This document shows, one piece after another, positions 43,830 to 54,780 of a DNA stretch of 64,000 bases. Where the stretch lies: assembly GCF_014650895.1 (NCBI RefSeq), contig NZ_BMVV01000030.1, forward strand, positions 1 through 64,000. The letters are read 5' to 3'. The position numbers and the translations under genes were made by a program. The notes under the pieces were generated by a model. That model saw only the letters and a program-made list of their open reading frames with translations. It made no database searches and had not been told where the DNA came from. This stretch comes from Streptomyces omiyaensis. Lineage in GTDB: Bacteria > Actinomycetota > Actinomycetes > Streptomycetales > Streptomycetaceae. Numbering within the stretch: the first letter of the stretch is position 1; every line of letters begins with the position of its first letter.

Positions 43830-44732
43830 GTGGCCAAGAATTCTGGCCTGAACCGCACGGGCGTGCTCGCCCGTGTCACGGTCGCGGCGCTGACGGCGGC
43901 CCTCGTCGGCACCTCGACGGTCGCCATGGCGGCGGAGCCGGGCCCGGCGCTCGCCTCCAAGGACTCGGGGAACGCCTCGGCGTTCGCGGCGAGCGCCCTG
44001 TCGGCCTACAACAACCTGTACGGCGTGAACAGCGCCGGCACGATCTGGGGCTACACCCCGGTCAACGGCGGCATCCAGCGCCTCGCCAACAACAGCGGCA
44101 CGGGCTGGACCTCGTACAAGCACTTCACGCAGCCCGACCTGAACGGCGACCGCCGCTCCGACGGCATCTACGCGATCCGCTCCGACGGGCGTCTGAACTA
44201 CGGCGACTGGGGCGGCCCGATCCGCGACCTCGGTGGCGGCTGGAACACCTACAACAAGGTCTTCTCGGCCGGCAACACCGGTGGCGGCGTCTCCGACGAC
44301 CTGCTGGCCCGTGACGGCTCCGGCGTCCTGTGGCACTACCTGGGCTACGGCAACGGCGCGCTCACCCAGCGCGTCCGGATCGGCTCGGGCTGGAACCAGT
44401 ACAGCCAGATCGCCGGCAAGGGCGACGTGACGGGCGACGGCAAGGCCGACATCGTCGCGAGCGACCGCAGCGGCGTCCTGTGGCTCTACAAGGGCACCGG
44501 CAGCCGTACGGCGCCGTTCTCGGGCCGCGTGCGCGTCGGCACGGGCTGGAACACGTACAACCTGCTCGCCTCCTCGGGCGACCTCACCGGCGACGGCCGC
44601 GCGGACCTGGTGGGCCGCAACGCCGCCGGGGAGCTCTACCTGTACAAGGGCCGGGGCAGCTCCACGGACCCGTACGCGGGCCGCGTGAAGATCGGCACCT
44701 CGGGCTGGAACAGCTTCCGCTACCTGTTCTGA
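43830..44732 (+). CDS. Secreted FG-GAP/VCBS repeat protein
   Basis: A 300-residue exported protein. The signal peptide (VAKNSGLNRTGVLARVTVAALTAALVG region) ends near MAA|EPG. It contains about five propeller-type repeats of ~45 residues, with calcium loops LNGDRRSDG, VTGDGKADIVA and LTGDGRADLVG, each followed by GVLWLYKGTGS-like strands and RVRVGTGWNTYN. It is probably an adhesive or matrix protein and resembles the tail of the truncated protein at the left edge. The GTG at 43830 has GGAG six bases upstream and is preferred to ATG 43812. Confidence 0.82.
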   Translation: MAKNSGLNRTGVLARVTVAALTAALVGTSTVAMAAEPGPALASKDSGNASAFAASALSAYNNLYGVNSAGTIWGYTPVNGGIQRLANNSGTGWTSYKHFTQPDLNGDRRSDGIYAIRSDGRLNYGDWGGPIRDLGGGWNTYNKVFSAGNTGGGVSDDLLARDGSGVLWHYLGYGNGALTQRVRIGSGWNQYSQIAGKGDVTGDGKADIVASDRSGVLWLYKGTGSRTAPFSGRVRVGTGWNTYNLLASSGDLTGDGRADLVGRNAAGELYLYKGRGSSTDPYAGRVKIGTSGWNSFRYLF

Positions 44733-44758
44733 TCCCGCCCCGCGCGTCGCGGCACGAA

Positions 44759-44799
44759 GGAAGGGCCCCGCTCCTCGTCATGAGGAGCGGGGCCCTTCC
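44759..44799. terminator. Perfect 18-bp bidirectional stem-loop
   Basis: Arms 44759-44776 and 44782-44799, loop GTCAT. It ends both the FG-GAP gene and convergent acnA. Confidence 0.95.
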
Positions 44800-44822
44800 C
44801 GTGCGCTACCGGATCAGGGGCG

Positions 44823-47537
<2,715 letters not shown>

Positions 47538-47604
47538 GACAGTCTCCTTCATCAATGTGCGCGTACTACCGTCATGCTGCCGCCACGGCTCCTCGCCGAT
47601 CCGC

Positions 47605-47638
47605 TAAGGTAAGGCTAAGTTAGGTAACCCTTACCATT
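47605..47638. promoter_or_regulatory. Two overlapping iron-box-like sites upstream of acnA
   Basis: 47605-47623 (TAAGGTAAGGCTAAGTTAG) and 47620-47638 (TTAGGTAACCCTTACCATT) each match 16 of 19 positions of the DtxR/IdeR/DmdR1 consensus TWAGGTWAGSCTWACCTWA. They lie 68-101 bases upstream of acnA. Iron-linked control of an iron-sulfur enzyme is plausible. Confidence 0.6.
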
Positions 47639-47663
47639 CAGGCGGCCACGGTGCGCCGTAAGC

Positions 47664-47687
47664 AGTTATCTCGATGTCGAGATAACT
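47664..47687. promoter_or_regulatory. 24-bp TamR/MarR-type palindrome upstream of acnA
   Basis: Perfect arms AGTTATCTCGA and TCGAGATAACT around TG. The MarR-family regulator TamR of S. coelicolor is reported to control the aconitase gene sacA; this palindrome is a good candidate for its site. Confidence 0.65.
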
Positions 47688-47765
47688 CTAGTGCATCCCC
47701 GGCCGTCGGTCATGCCCGGGCGCCCCGGGATCTCGCGTGGCGCCGCCGACGCGCGCCCGCGCCGC

Positions 47766-47825
47766 ACCGGCGGGACGCGCCACGGGGCACACCGGCGGGA
47801 CGCGCCACGGGGCGCACCGGCGGGG
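47766..47825. repeat. 25-bp tandem repeat, 2.4 copies
   Basis: Units at 47766-47790 and 47791-47815 differ at one base (CAC or CGC end), followed by a 10-bp partial copy. It lies in the gene-free region 47690-47954 upstream of the VOC protein gene. Confidence 0.85.
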
Positions 47826-47954
47826 CACCGCCCTCCCTCCCCCGCCCGCACCCCGCCCCCCCTGCCCGCGACCCGGCCCCGTCCCTCCGCGGCCCGGCCA
47901 CCCGTCCGGCCCGCACGCCTTGCCGCCCCCCGGGGCCGGGCCGAGGATCGGTCC

Positions 47955-48314
47955 ATGTTCAGCGGCGCGCACATCACCCTCTACAGCCGGGACGCCGAGG
48001 CCGACCGGACCTTCCTCAGGGACGTGGCCGGCTTCCCGCACGTGGACGCGGGGCGGGGCTGGCTGGTCTTCCGGCTGCCACCCGCCGAGGTGGCCGTCCA
48101 CCCCGCCGAGGAGGGCGGGACCCGGCCCGAGGTCTATCTGATGTGCGAGGACCTCACCCGCACCCTCACCGCCCTGGAGGACAAGGGCGCCGAGATCTCA
48201 CGGGCCATCAGCGACCAGGGGTGGGGGCTGCTCGCCGCGGTGCGGCTGCCGAGCGGCACGGAGCTCCCCCTCTACGAGCCGCGGCACCCCACGGCACTCG
48301 ACCTCCCCTCCTAG
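47955..48314 (+). CDS. VOC family (glyoxalase/bleomycin-resistance fold) protein
   Basis: A 119-residue protein with one vicinal-oxygen-chelate module pair: HITLYSRDAEADRTFLRDVAGFP at the front, WLVFRLPPAEVAVHP, EVYLMCEDLTRTLTALEDKGAEI and LPSGTELPLYEPRHP at the end. The His near the start (residue 6) and Glu near the end (TELPLYEP) are candidate metal ligands. Members act as isomerases, dioxygenases or drug-binding proteins; the substrate is unknown. No Shine-Dalgarno is evident, so it may be leaderless. It lies between acnA (divergent) and the XRE-MurA gene. Confidence 0.82.
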   Translation: MFSGAHITLYSRDAEADRTFLRDVAGFPHVDAGRGWLVFRLPPAEVAVHPAEEGGTRPEVYLMCEDLTRTLTALEDKGAEISRAISDQGWGLLAAVRLPSGTELPLYEPRHPTALDLPS

Positions 48315-48382
48315 CCAGAAAAGGGCATAGAGGCCGATATGTCACGACACGTCACCCGACTGCCCCACTCGATGATCGCCGC

Positions 48383-48401
48383 ATCTCATATCTGAGATAA
48401 C
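48383..48401 (+). promoter_or_regulatory. Inverted repeat overlapping the -10 of XRE-murA
   Basis: ATCTCA-TATC-TGAGAT (48383-48398), with an inner TATCT-G-AGATA palindrome, overlaps a -10-like GATAAC (48396-48401) eight bases before the ATG at 48410. A bound protein would block the promoter. It shares the GAGATAA end with the palindrome upstream of acnA. Confidence 0.5.
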
Positions 48402-48409
48402 GTGACGCC

Positions 48410-49939
48410 ATGGCAGACGACTACCTCGTACGCATCGGCCAGCTCATCCGTGACGCACGGCAGCACCGCGGCTGGACCCAGACGCAGCTCGCCGAGGCCC
48501 TGGCCACCAGCCAGAGCGCGGTCAACCGCATCGAGCGCGGCAACCAGAACATCAGCCTTGAGATGATCGCCCGCATCGGCGAGGCGCTCGACAGCGAGAT
48601 CGTGTCCCTGGGCTACGCCGGCCCGATGCACCTCCGCGTCGTCGGCCGCCGCCGGCTCTCCGGCTCCATCGACGTCAAGACCAGCAAGAACGCCTGCGTC
48701 GCCCTGCTCTGCGCCACCCTCCTCAACAAGGGCCGCACCGTGCTGCGCCGGGTCGCCCGCATCGAGGAGGTCTTCCGCCTCCTCGAAGTGCTCAACTCCA
48801 TCGGCGTCCGCACCCGCTGGATCAACGACGGCGTGGACCTGGAGATCGTGCCGCCGGCCGAGCTGGACATGGAGTCCATCGACGCCGAGGCCGCCATCCG
48901 CACCCGCTCCATCATCATGTTCCTCGGCCCGCTGCTGCACCGCATGGACCGCTTCAGGCTGCCGTACGCCGGCGGCTGCGACCTCGGCACGCGCACGATC
49001 GAGCCGCACATGATCGCGCTGCGCCGCTTCGGCCTGGACATCACCGCGACCGAGGGGCTCTACCACGCGCAGGTCGAGACCGCCGTCTCCCCCGACCGCC
49101 CGATCGTCCTGACCGAGCGCGGCGACACGGTGACCGAGAACGCGCTGCTGGCCGCGGCCCGCCACGACGGCGTCACCGTCATCCGCAACGCCTCCTCCAA
49201 CTACATGGTCCAGGACCTCTGCTTCTTCCTGGAGGCGCTGGGCGTCCGCGTCGACGGCGTCGGCACCACCACCCTGACCGTGCACGGCGTCCCGGAGATC
49301 GACGTGGACGTCGACTACTCCCCCTCCGAGGACCCGGTCGAGGCGATGAGCCTCCTCGCCGCCGCCGTCGTCACCGAGTCGGAGCTGACGATCCGCCGGG
49401 TCCCGATCGAGTTCCTGGAGATCGAGCTCGCCGTCCTGGAGGAGATGGGCCTCGACCACGACCGCTCGGCCGAGTACGCCGCCGACAACGGCCGCACCCG
49501 CCTGGTCGACCTGACGGTCCGCCCCTCCAAGCTGGAGGCGCCGATCGACAAGATCCACCCGATGCCCTTCCCGGGCCTCAACATCGACAACGTCCCCTTC
49601 TTCGCGGCCATCGCCGCCACCGCCCAGGGCCAGACCCTCATCCACGACTGGGTCTACGACAACCGGGCCATCTACCTGACGGACCTCAACCGCCTCGGCG
49701 GCCGCCTCCAGCTCCTCGACCCCCACCGCGTCCTGGTCGAGGGCCCCACCCGCTGGCGCGCCGCCGAGATGATGTGCCCGCCCGCCCTCCGCCCCGCCGT
49801 GGTCGTCCTCCTCGCGATGATGGCCGCCGAGGGCACCTCCGTCCTGCGCAACGTCTACGTCATCAACCGCGGCTACGAGGACCTGGCCGAGCGCCTCAAC
49901 TCGGTGGGCGCCCAGATCGAGATCTTCCGGGACATCTGA
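48410..49939 (+). CDS. murA2: MurA-type enolpyruvyl transferase with N-terminal XRE DNA-binding domain
   Basis: A 509-residue fusion. Residues 6-62 are a helix-turn-helix of the XRE class (RDARQHRGWTQTQLAEALATS, QSAVNRIERG). From residue 72 on is a complete UDP-GlcNAc 1-carboxyvinyltransferase fold. The catalytic Lys93 (VKTSKNA) and the fosfomycin-target Cys190 (YAGGCDLG) are kept, as is the late VINRGYEDLAERLNSVGA helix. MurA starts peptidoglycan synthesis; the DNA-binding domain suggests a sensor-regulator or feedback role. The S. coelicolor counterpart (SCO5998 by position) has the same layout as I recall. An operator-like repeat overlaps its own promoter. Confidence 0.9.
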   Translation: MADDYLVRIGQLIRDARQHRGWTQTQLAEALATSQSAVNRIERGNQNISLEMIARIGEALDSEIVSLGYAGPMHLRVVGRRRLSGSIDVKTSKNACVALLCATLLNKGRTVLRRVARIEEVFRLLEVLNSIGVRTRWINDGVDLEIVPPAELDMESIDAEAAIRTRSIIMFLGPLLHRMDRFRLPYAGGCDLGTRTIEPHMIALRRFGLDITATEGLYHAQVETAVSPDRPIVLTERGDTVTENALLAAARHDGVTVIRNASSNYMVQDLCFFLEALGVRVDGVGTTTLTVHGVPEIDVDVDYSPSEDPVEAMSLLAAAVVTESELTIRRVPIEFLEIELAVLEEMGLDHDRSAEYAADNGRTRLVDLTVRPSKLEAPIDKIHPMPFPGLNIDNVPFFAAIAATAQGQTLIHDWVYDNRAIYLTDLNRLGGRLQLLDPHRVLVEGPTRWRAAEMMCPPALRPAVVVLLAMMAAEGTSVLRNVYVINRGYEDLAERLNSVGAQIEIFRDI

Positions 49940-49955
49940 GCCCTGCCGGTACGCA

Positions 49956-50000
49956 CGTACGTGAAGGCCCCGCACGGACGGCGGGGCCTTCACGCGTACG
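49956..50000. terminator. Bidirectional stem-loop after XRE-murA
   Basis: Core arms GTGAAGGCCCCGC (49961-49973) and its complement (49981-49993), with CGTAC/GTACG pairs outside. Confidence 0.9.
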
Positions 50001-50014
50001 GGGGCGGGCGGGTC

Positions 50015-51571
50015 TCAGCCGCCCGGCATCATCGCTCCGCCGCCCTTGAGGCGTTCGATGTCGGAGGGGCGGACCTTGATGACGATGACGGCCACCAGGG
50101 CGCTCACCACGGCGAAGATCGCGGCGGTGACGAAGCCGGCGGAGACGCCGGAGGTGAGGACCTGGTCGGCCCAGGGGGGCGGGAGCTGGCCGGTCTCGGC
50201 GAAGCGGGCCTTCTCCAGGGGGCCGGCCTGGGAGAGGAAGTCGGGGACCTGGGTCTCGGCCTCGTTGCGGCTCGCGGTGCCGAAGACGGTGACGAGGATG
50301 GAGAGGCCGAGGGAACCGCCCACCTGTTGCATGGCGTTGAGGAGGCCGGAGGCCGCGCCGGACTCGCGCGGCTCGACTCCCGAGAGGGCCATGATGGTGA
50401 GGGAGACGAACATCAGGCCCATGCCGAGGCCGAAGACGAGGATCGGGCCGAGGATGCTGCCGACGTAGGTGGAGTGGACGTCGGTCAGCGTCAGCCAGGA
50501 GAGGCCGACCGCCGTGAGGACCGAGCCGGTCACCATGAAGGGTTTCGGGCCGTAGCGGGGCAGCAGGTTCGAGGTGAGGCCCGCGCCGACCGCGATGATC
50601 GCGCTCACCGGGAGGAAGGCCAGGCCCGCCTCCAGGGGGCTGAACCCCAGCACCTGCTGGACGAAGAGCGTGAGGAAGAAGAACATGCCGAAGATGGCCG
50701 CCGCCAGACAGAGCATGATCACGTAGGTGCCGGAGCGGTTGCGGTCGGCGAACATGTGGAGCGGGGTGATGGGCTGCTGGGAGCGGCGCTCCACGAAGAC
50801 GAAGAGGACCAGGAGCACGACCGCCGCGCAGAACGAGCCGATCGTGTACGGGTCGCGCCAGCCCTCCTGCGCGGCCCTGATGAAGCCGTACACCAGCGCC
50901 ACCATGCCGAGCGTCGAGGTCAGCGCGCCGAGCAGGTCGAAGTGACCCGGATGGCGCTCCGACTCCTTGACGTGGCGAGGCGTCAGGAAGGCGATGAGCA
51001 GGGCGATCGGCACGTTGACGAAGAAGATCCAGCGCCAGTCGAGCCACTCGACGAGCATGCCGCCCGCCACCAGGCCGATCGCGCCGCCGCCGGCCGAGAC
51101 GCCGGCGAAGACGCCGAACGCCCGGTTGCGCTCCGGCCCTTCGTCGAAGGTGGTCGTGATCAGGGAGAGCGAGGTCGGCGAGGCGATGGCGCCGCCGACG
51201 CCCTGCAGGGCGCGGGCCGCGAGGAGCTGCCACTCGCTCTGTGCCAGGCCGCAGAAGAGCGACGCCAGTCCGAAGAGCAGCACGCCGAAGATGAACACCC
51301 GGCGCCTGCCGAGGATGTCGCCCGCCCGGCCGCCGAGCAGCAGCAGGCCTCCGAAGGTCAGCGTGTAGGCGTTGACCACCCAGGAGAGGCTGGTGGTCGA
51401 GAAGTCGAGGGCGCTCTGGATGTGCGGGAGCGCGATGTTGACGATGGTGATGTCGAGGACGACCATCAGCTGACAGGAGGCGATGACGAAGAGGGCGATG
51501 CCCTTGCCGTCGCCACCGGATGCCGGTGCCTTCGCTGTCGGGGTCGTCGGCTTCGGTGTACCGCTAGTCAT
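50015..51571 (-). CDS. MFS drug exporter of the EmrB/QacA (DHA2) type
   Basis: A 518-residue protein with about 14 membrane segments. Family motifs are LDITIVNIALPHIQSAL in TM1, GGRAGDILGRRRVF (motif A) after TM2, and RALQGVGGAIASPTSLSLITTTF near TM4, with motif C-like GVSAGGGAIGLVAGG in TM5. DHA2 exporters expel antibiotics, dyes or detergents with protons. The unusual final tail (SDIERLKGGGAMMPGG) is cytosolic. No TetR-type repressor gene is adjacent. It is divergent from the CoA ligase across 405 bases. Confidence 0.88.
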   Translation of the reverse strand: MTSGTPKPTTPTAKAPASGGDGKGIALFVIASCQLMVVLDITIVNIALPHIQSALDFSTTSLSWVVNAYTLTFGGLLLLGGRAGDILGRRRVFIFGVLLFGLASLFCGLAQSEWQLLAARALQGVGGAIASPTSLSLITTTFDEGPERNRAFGVFAGVSAGGGAIGLVAGGMLVEWLDWRWIFFVNVPIALLIAFLTPRHVKESERHPGHFDLLGALTSTLGMVALVYGFIRAAQEGWRDPYTIGSFCAAVVLLVLFVFVERRSQQPITPLHMFADRNRSGTYVIMLCLAAAIFGMFFFLTLFVQQVLGFSPLEAGLAFLPVSAIIAVGAGLTSNLLPRYGPKPFMVTGSVLTAVGLSWLTLTDVHSTYVGSILGPILVFGLGMGLMFVSLTIMALSGVEPRESGAASGLLNAMQQVGGSLGLSILVTVFGTASRNEAETQVPDFLSQAGPLEKARFAETGQLPPPWADQVLTSGVSAGFVTAAIFAVVSALVAVIVIKVRPSDIERLKGGGAMMPGG

Positions 51572-51801
51572 GTTCGCTCATGGCGCGTCGCGCCCTCACC
51601 GCCGGGGTCGCGGGCCGGTCGGTCCACCTTTCGACCCTAAGCCCGGCCTCCTGTGCCGACCAGTCGATCAAGGCGCGCCCCGCTCCCCCCAGTTCGCGGC
51701 CGCGTGCCGCCCCGCCGGGCCGTTTCGCCCCGTATCGGGTGAGAATGCGGGCATGTGGGGATTCCTCGGCGCCCCTGGGCGTCCCGGACGGCGTGTGGCG
51801 T

Positions 51802-51885
51802 CGGCGCGGGCCCGGACGTCGGCGTGCGCGTCCGCGCGGGCATGGGAGCCGGCACCCGTGCCGGCGCGGGCCCGGACGTCGGCGT
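51802..51885. repeat. 24-bp direct repeat at 60-bp spacing in a 405-base gene-free region
   Basis: The identical 24-bp sequence (beginning CGGCGCGGGCCCGG) is at 51802-51825 and 51862-51885. The gap 51572-51976 holds the divergent promoters; GAGAAT at 51741-51746 is a candidate -10 for the ligase side. Frames across it encode low-complexity Arg/Ala/Gly sequence and are probably not translated. Confidence 0.75.
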
Positions 51886-51976
51886 CCGTGCCGGTGCGCG
51901 TGCGGGCGCGGGCGGTGGCGCCGAGCGGCGCCGCGGGGCCGCCGCGGCACGGACCCGGGCGGGAAGGGGCGGACCC

Positions 51977-53650
51977 ATGGAGCTGACGCCGTCCGGACAC
52001 GCCGACCCCTTCGCCCGCGACCGGCTCCCGCCGGTCGCCCAGTGGCCCCGGCTGGTCTTCGAGCTGCCGGGCCTGACCTACCCCGAACGGCTCAACTGCG
52101 CCGCCGAACTGGTCGACACCACGACCGTGCGGTTCGGCGCCGGCCGGCCCGCCTTCCACGACGGGGAGGGCGGCAGCTGGAGCTACGGCGAGCTGCGCGA
52201 GCGGGTGGACCGGATAGCGCACGCGCTCAGCGGCGGCCTCGGGCTGCGGCCGGGCAACCGGGTGCTGCTGCGCGGGCCGACCTCGCCCTGGCTCGCCGCC
52301 TGCTGGCTCGCCGTCGTGAAGGCCGGCGGGATCGCGGTCTCCGTCCCGCCGGAGCAGCGGGCCGCCGAGCTCGCCTTCGCCGCCGGGACGGCCTCCTGCT
52401 CGCTCGCGCTGTGCGACGCGGGCTCCCTGGACGAGCTGCGGGCCGCCGGCGTGCCGGGCCTGGAGATCGTCCCGTACGGCGGTGACGGGCCCGGCGACCT
52501 CCTCGCCCTCGCCGGGCGCCGCTCCCCCGGCCCCTACCGGGCGGCGGACACGGCCGCCGACGACGTGGCGCTGATCGCCTTCACCTCCGGCACCACCGGC
52601 CGTCCCAAGGGCTGCGTCCACTTCCACCGGGACGTGCTGGCCGCCGCCGACACCTTCTCCGCCCACGTCCTGCGGCCCCGCCCGGACGACGTCTTCGCCG
52701 GCTCCCCGCAGCTCGCCTTCACCTTCGGCCTCGGCGGCCTGCTGGTCTTCCCGCTGCGCGCCGGGGCCAGCGCCGTCCTGCTCGACCGGGCGGGACCCCA
52801 GCAGCTGCTCGCGGAGATCGGCCGGCACCGGGTCTCGGTGCTCTTCAGCGGCCCCTCCGTCTACCGGATGATGCTCCGCCTGCTCGACGGGGGGTCCGAC
52901 GCCGACCTCTCCTCGCTGCGGCGCTGCGTCTCGGCCGGCGAGCACCTCCCGGACGCGGTGTGGACCGCCTGGTACGCCCGGACCGGCCTCCGGCTCATCA
53001 ACGGCATCGGCGCCACCGAGCTGCTGCACATCTTCGTCGCGGCCGCCGACGCCGACAGCCTCCCCGGCACCACCGGCCGGCCGGTGCCCGGCTGGCAGGC
53101 CGCCGTCCTGGGCCCGGACGGGCGGCCGGTGCCGGACGGGCGGGAGGGGCTGCTCGCCGTCCGCGGCCCGGTCGGCTGCCGCTATCTGGCCGACGGCCGG
53201 CAGACGGAGTACGTCCGCCACGGCTGGAACCTCACCGGCGACCGGTACGTCCGCGAGCCCGACGGCCGGTTCCGCTACGTCTCCCGCGCCGACGACATGA
53301 TCGTCTCGGCCGGGCACACCATCGCCGGCCCCCAGGTGGAGGAGGTCCTGCTGGCCCATCCGGACGTCGTCGAGACGGCGGTCGTCGGCCGCCCGGACCC
53401 GGTGCGCGGCCAGGCCGTCGTCGCCTACGCGGTGGTGCGGAAGGGGGTGCCGCGCGACGCGGCCACCGCCGCCGCGCTGCGCTCCTTCGTCCGCGCCCGG
53501 CTCGCCCCGTACAAGTCCCCCCGCGCGGTCGTCTTCGTCGACGCGCTCCCCCGCACCGCCAGCGGCAAGCTCCAGCGCCACCGGCTGCGCGACCGGCCGG
53601 AGCACGGGCCGGACGGGAGCGGGGCCGCCGGTCCGCCCCGCACGGCCTAA
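51977..53650 (+). CDS. AMP-dependent acyl/aryl-CoA ligase
   Basis: A 557-residue ANL enzyme. A3 is FTSGTTGRPKGCVHFH, A5 is INGIGATELLHIF, A7-like YVRHGWNLTGDRY carries the hinge-preceding Asp, and PRTASGKLQRH carries the catalytic Lys near the C-terminus. It activates a carboxylic acid as an adenylate and forms the CoA thioester. The overall pattern (ATELLHIF, benzoate-CoA ligase-like) and the PaaX-type regulator encoded ten bases downstream suggest an aromatic acid substrate. AAGGGG lies seven bases before the ATG. Substrate not proven. Confidence 0.85.
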   Translation: MELTPSGHADPFARDRLPPVAQWPRLVFELPGLTYPERLNCAAELVDTTTVRFGAGRPAFHDGEGGSWSYGELRERVDRIAHALSGGLGLRPGNRVLLRGPTSPWLAACWLAVVKAGGIAVSVPPEQRAAELAFAAGTASCSLALCDAGSLDELRAAGVPGLEIVPYGGDGPGDLLALAGRRSPGPYRAADTAADDVALIAFTSGTTGRPKGCVHFHRDVLAAADTFSAHVLRPRPDDVFAGSPQLAFTFGLGGLLVFPLRAGASAVLLDRAGPQQLLAEIGRHRVSVLFSGPSVYRMMLRLLDGGSDADLSSLRRCVSAGEHLPDAVWTAWYARTGLRLINGIGATELLHIFVAAADADSLPGTTGRPVPGWQAAVLGPDGRPVPDGREGLLAVRGPVGCRYLADGRQTEYVRHGWNLTGDRYVREPDGRFRYVSRADDMIVSAGHTIAGPQVEEVLLAHPDVVETAVVGRPDPVRGQAVVAYAVVRKGVPRDAATAAALRSFVRARLAPYKSPRAVVFVDALPRTASGKLQRHRLRDRPEHGPDGSGAAGPPRTA

Positions 53651-53653
53651 AGT
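53648..53653 (+). promoter_or_regulatory. -10-like TAAAGT of the PaaX-family gene
   Basis: TAAAGT overlaps the ligase stop codon and ends six bases before the GTG at 53660, consistent with leaderless transcription of the regulator. Confidence 0.45.
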
Positions 53654-53659
53654 GATCAC

Positions 53660-54481
53660 GTGGCCGAGCAGCACACCCCCCGTTCCCTGATCGTCTCGCT
53701 CTACGGCGCCTACGGCCGTCCGACCGCGGAGACGCCGATGCCGGTGGCCGCGCTGATCCGGCTGCTCGCGGCCGTCGGCGTGGACGCCCCCTCGGTGCGC
53801 TCCTCCGTCTCCCGCCTGAAGCGGCGCGGGCTGCTGCTGGCCCGCCGGACCCCCGACGGCTCGGCCGGCTACGCGCTCTCCGACGACGCCAGGCGCCTCC
53901 TGGAGGACGGCGACCGGCGGATCTACGCCCGGACCGAGCCGTCGCTGTCGGACGGCTGGGTCCTCGCCGTCTTCTCGGTGCCGGAGCAGGAGCGGCACAA
54001 GCGGCACCTGCTGCGCTCCCGCCTCGGCCGGCTCGGCTTCGGGACGGCGGCGCCGGGCGTGTGGATCGCCCCGGCCCGGCACTACGAGGAGACGCGCAAC
54101 GCCCTGGAGCGGCTGGAGCTCTCCTCGTACGTGGACTTCTTCCGCGGCGACCACCTGGGGTACGCGGCGACGGCGGAGGCGGTGGCCCGCTGGTGGGACC
54201 TGCCGGCGATCGCGGCGCTGCACGAGGAGTTCCTGGCCTCTCACGCGCCGGTCCTGGCGGCCTGGCGGGATGCCCCGGGCACGGCGGAGGACGCCTACCG
54301 GGACTACCTCCTCACCCTCGACGCCTGGCGCCGGCTGCCGTACGCGGACCCGGTGCTGCCGTCCGAGCTGCTGCCCGGGGGCTGGCCGGGCCGGCGCTCG
54401 GCGGAGGTCTTCGCGGAGCTGCACGCGCTGCTGTGGGAGCGGGGCGCGGAGTACGTCCGGACGGTGGAGAAGGACCTCTAG
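53660..54481 (+). CDS. PaaX family transcriptional regulator
   Basis: A 273-residue PaaX-like protein. The N-terminal winged HTH (about 8-70) has PRSLIVSLYGAYGR and VRSSVSRLKRRGLLLARR. The central domain, common in the family, has DGWVLAVFSVPEQERHKRHLLRSRLGRLGFG, and the C-terminal domain includes LEELSSY-type and DAYRDYLLTLDAWRRLPYADPVLPSELLP regions (positions about 105-140 and 215-245). PaaX represses phenylacetate degradation and senses phenylacetyl-CoA. Next to a CoA ligase, this one probably senses the ligase product. No other catabolic genes are nearby, so the pair is reduced. Confidence 0.87.
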   Translation: MAEQHTPRSLIVSLYGAYGRPTAETPMPVAALIRLLAAVGVDAPSVRSSVSRLKRRGLLLARRTPDGSAGYALSDDARRLLEDGDRRIYARTEPSLSDGWVLAVFSVPEQERHKRHLLRSRLGRLGFGTAAPGVWIAPARHYEETRNALERLELSSYVDFFRGDHLGYAATAEAVARWWDLPAIAALHEEFLASHAPVLAAWRDAPGTAEDAYRDYLLTLDAWRRLPYADPVLPSELLPGGWPGRRSAEVFAELHALLWERGAEYVRTVEKDL

Positions 54482-54780
54482 GCCCCCTCGGGGGCTCAGG
54501 GGCCTCTAGGACCCCTCGGGGGCCTCCGCGGGACTCGCGGGACCCTCCGGGGCTTCCGGGACCTCCGGGACCCGGTGGGCCCCTCGCGGTCCGCCCGAAG
54601 GTCCCGGGGCGGCGGGGCCTGCGACCCGGTGAGGTCGGGAGGGGTGCCTCTGAGGCCGGCGGGACGCCCCTTATAGAGTCGAAACCAGGACGTCTCGGGT
54701 GGCCCCCGCCCCCGTTCCCCGTCGTCCGTCCCCTCCTCCTGCCCTCCCCCTCCCCCACACGGCAAAGGGAGCCCGCCCCC
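54482..54780 (+). terminator. G/C-rich multi-hairpin region after the PaaX gene
   Basis: GCCCCC-TC-GGGGGC (54482-54495) is the first of several short GC hairpins. The remainder to 54780 is low-complexity and holds no gene; the promoter of the RsbW-like gene must lie within it (TTATAGAGT at about 54671 is a candidate). Confidence 0.5.

Noticed and set aside
51755..51976. N-terminal extension of the CoA ligase
   Set aside because: The extension encodes repetitive Arg/Ala/Gly sequence from a duplicated DNA segment, while the ATG at 51977 has a good Shine-Dalgarno and matches family length.
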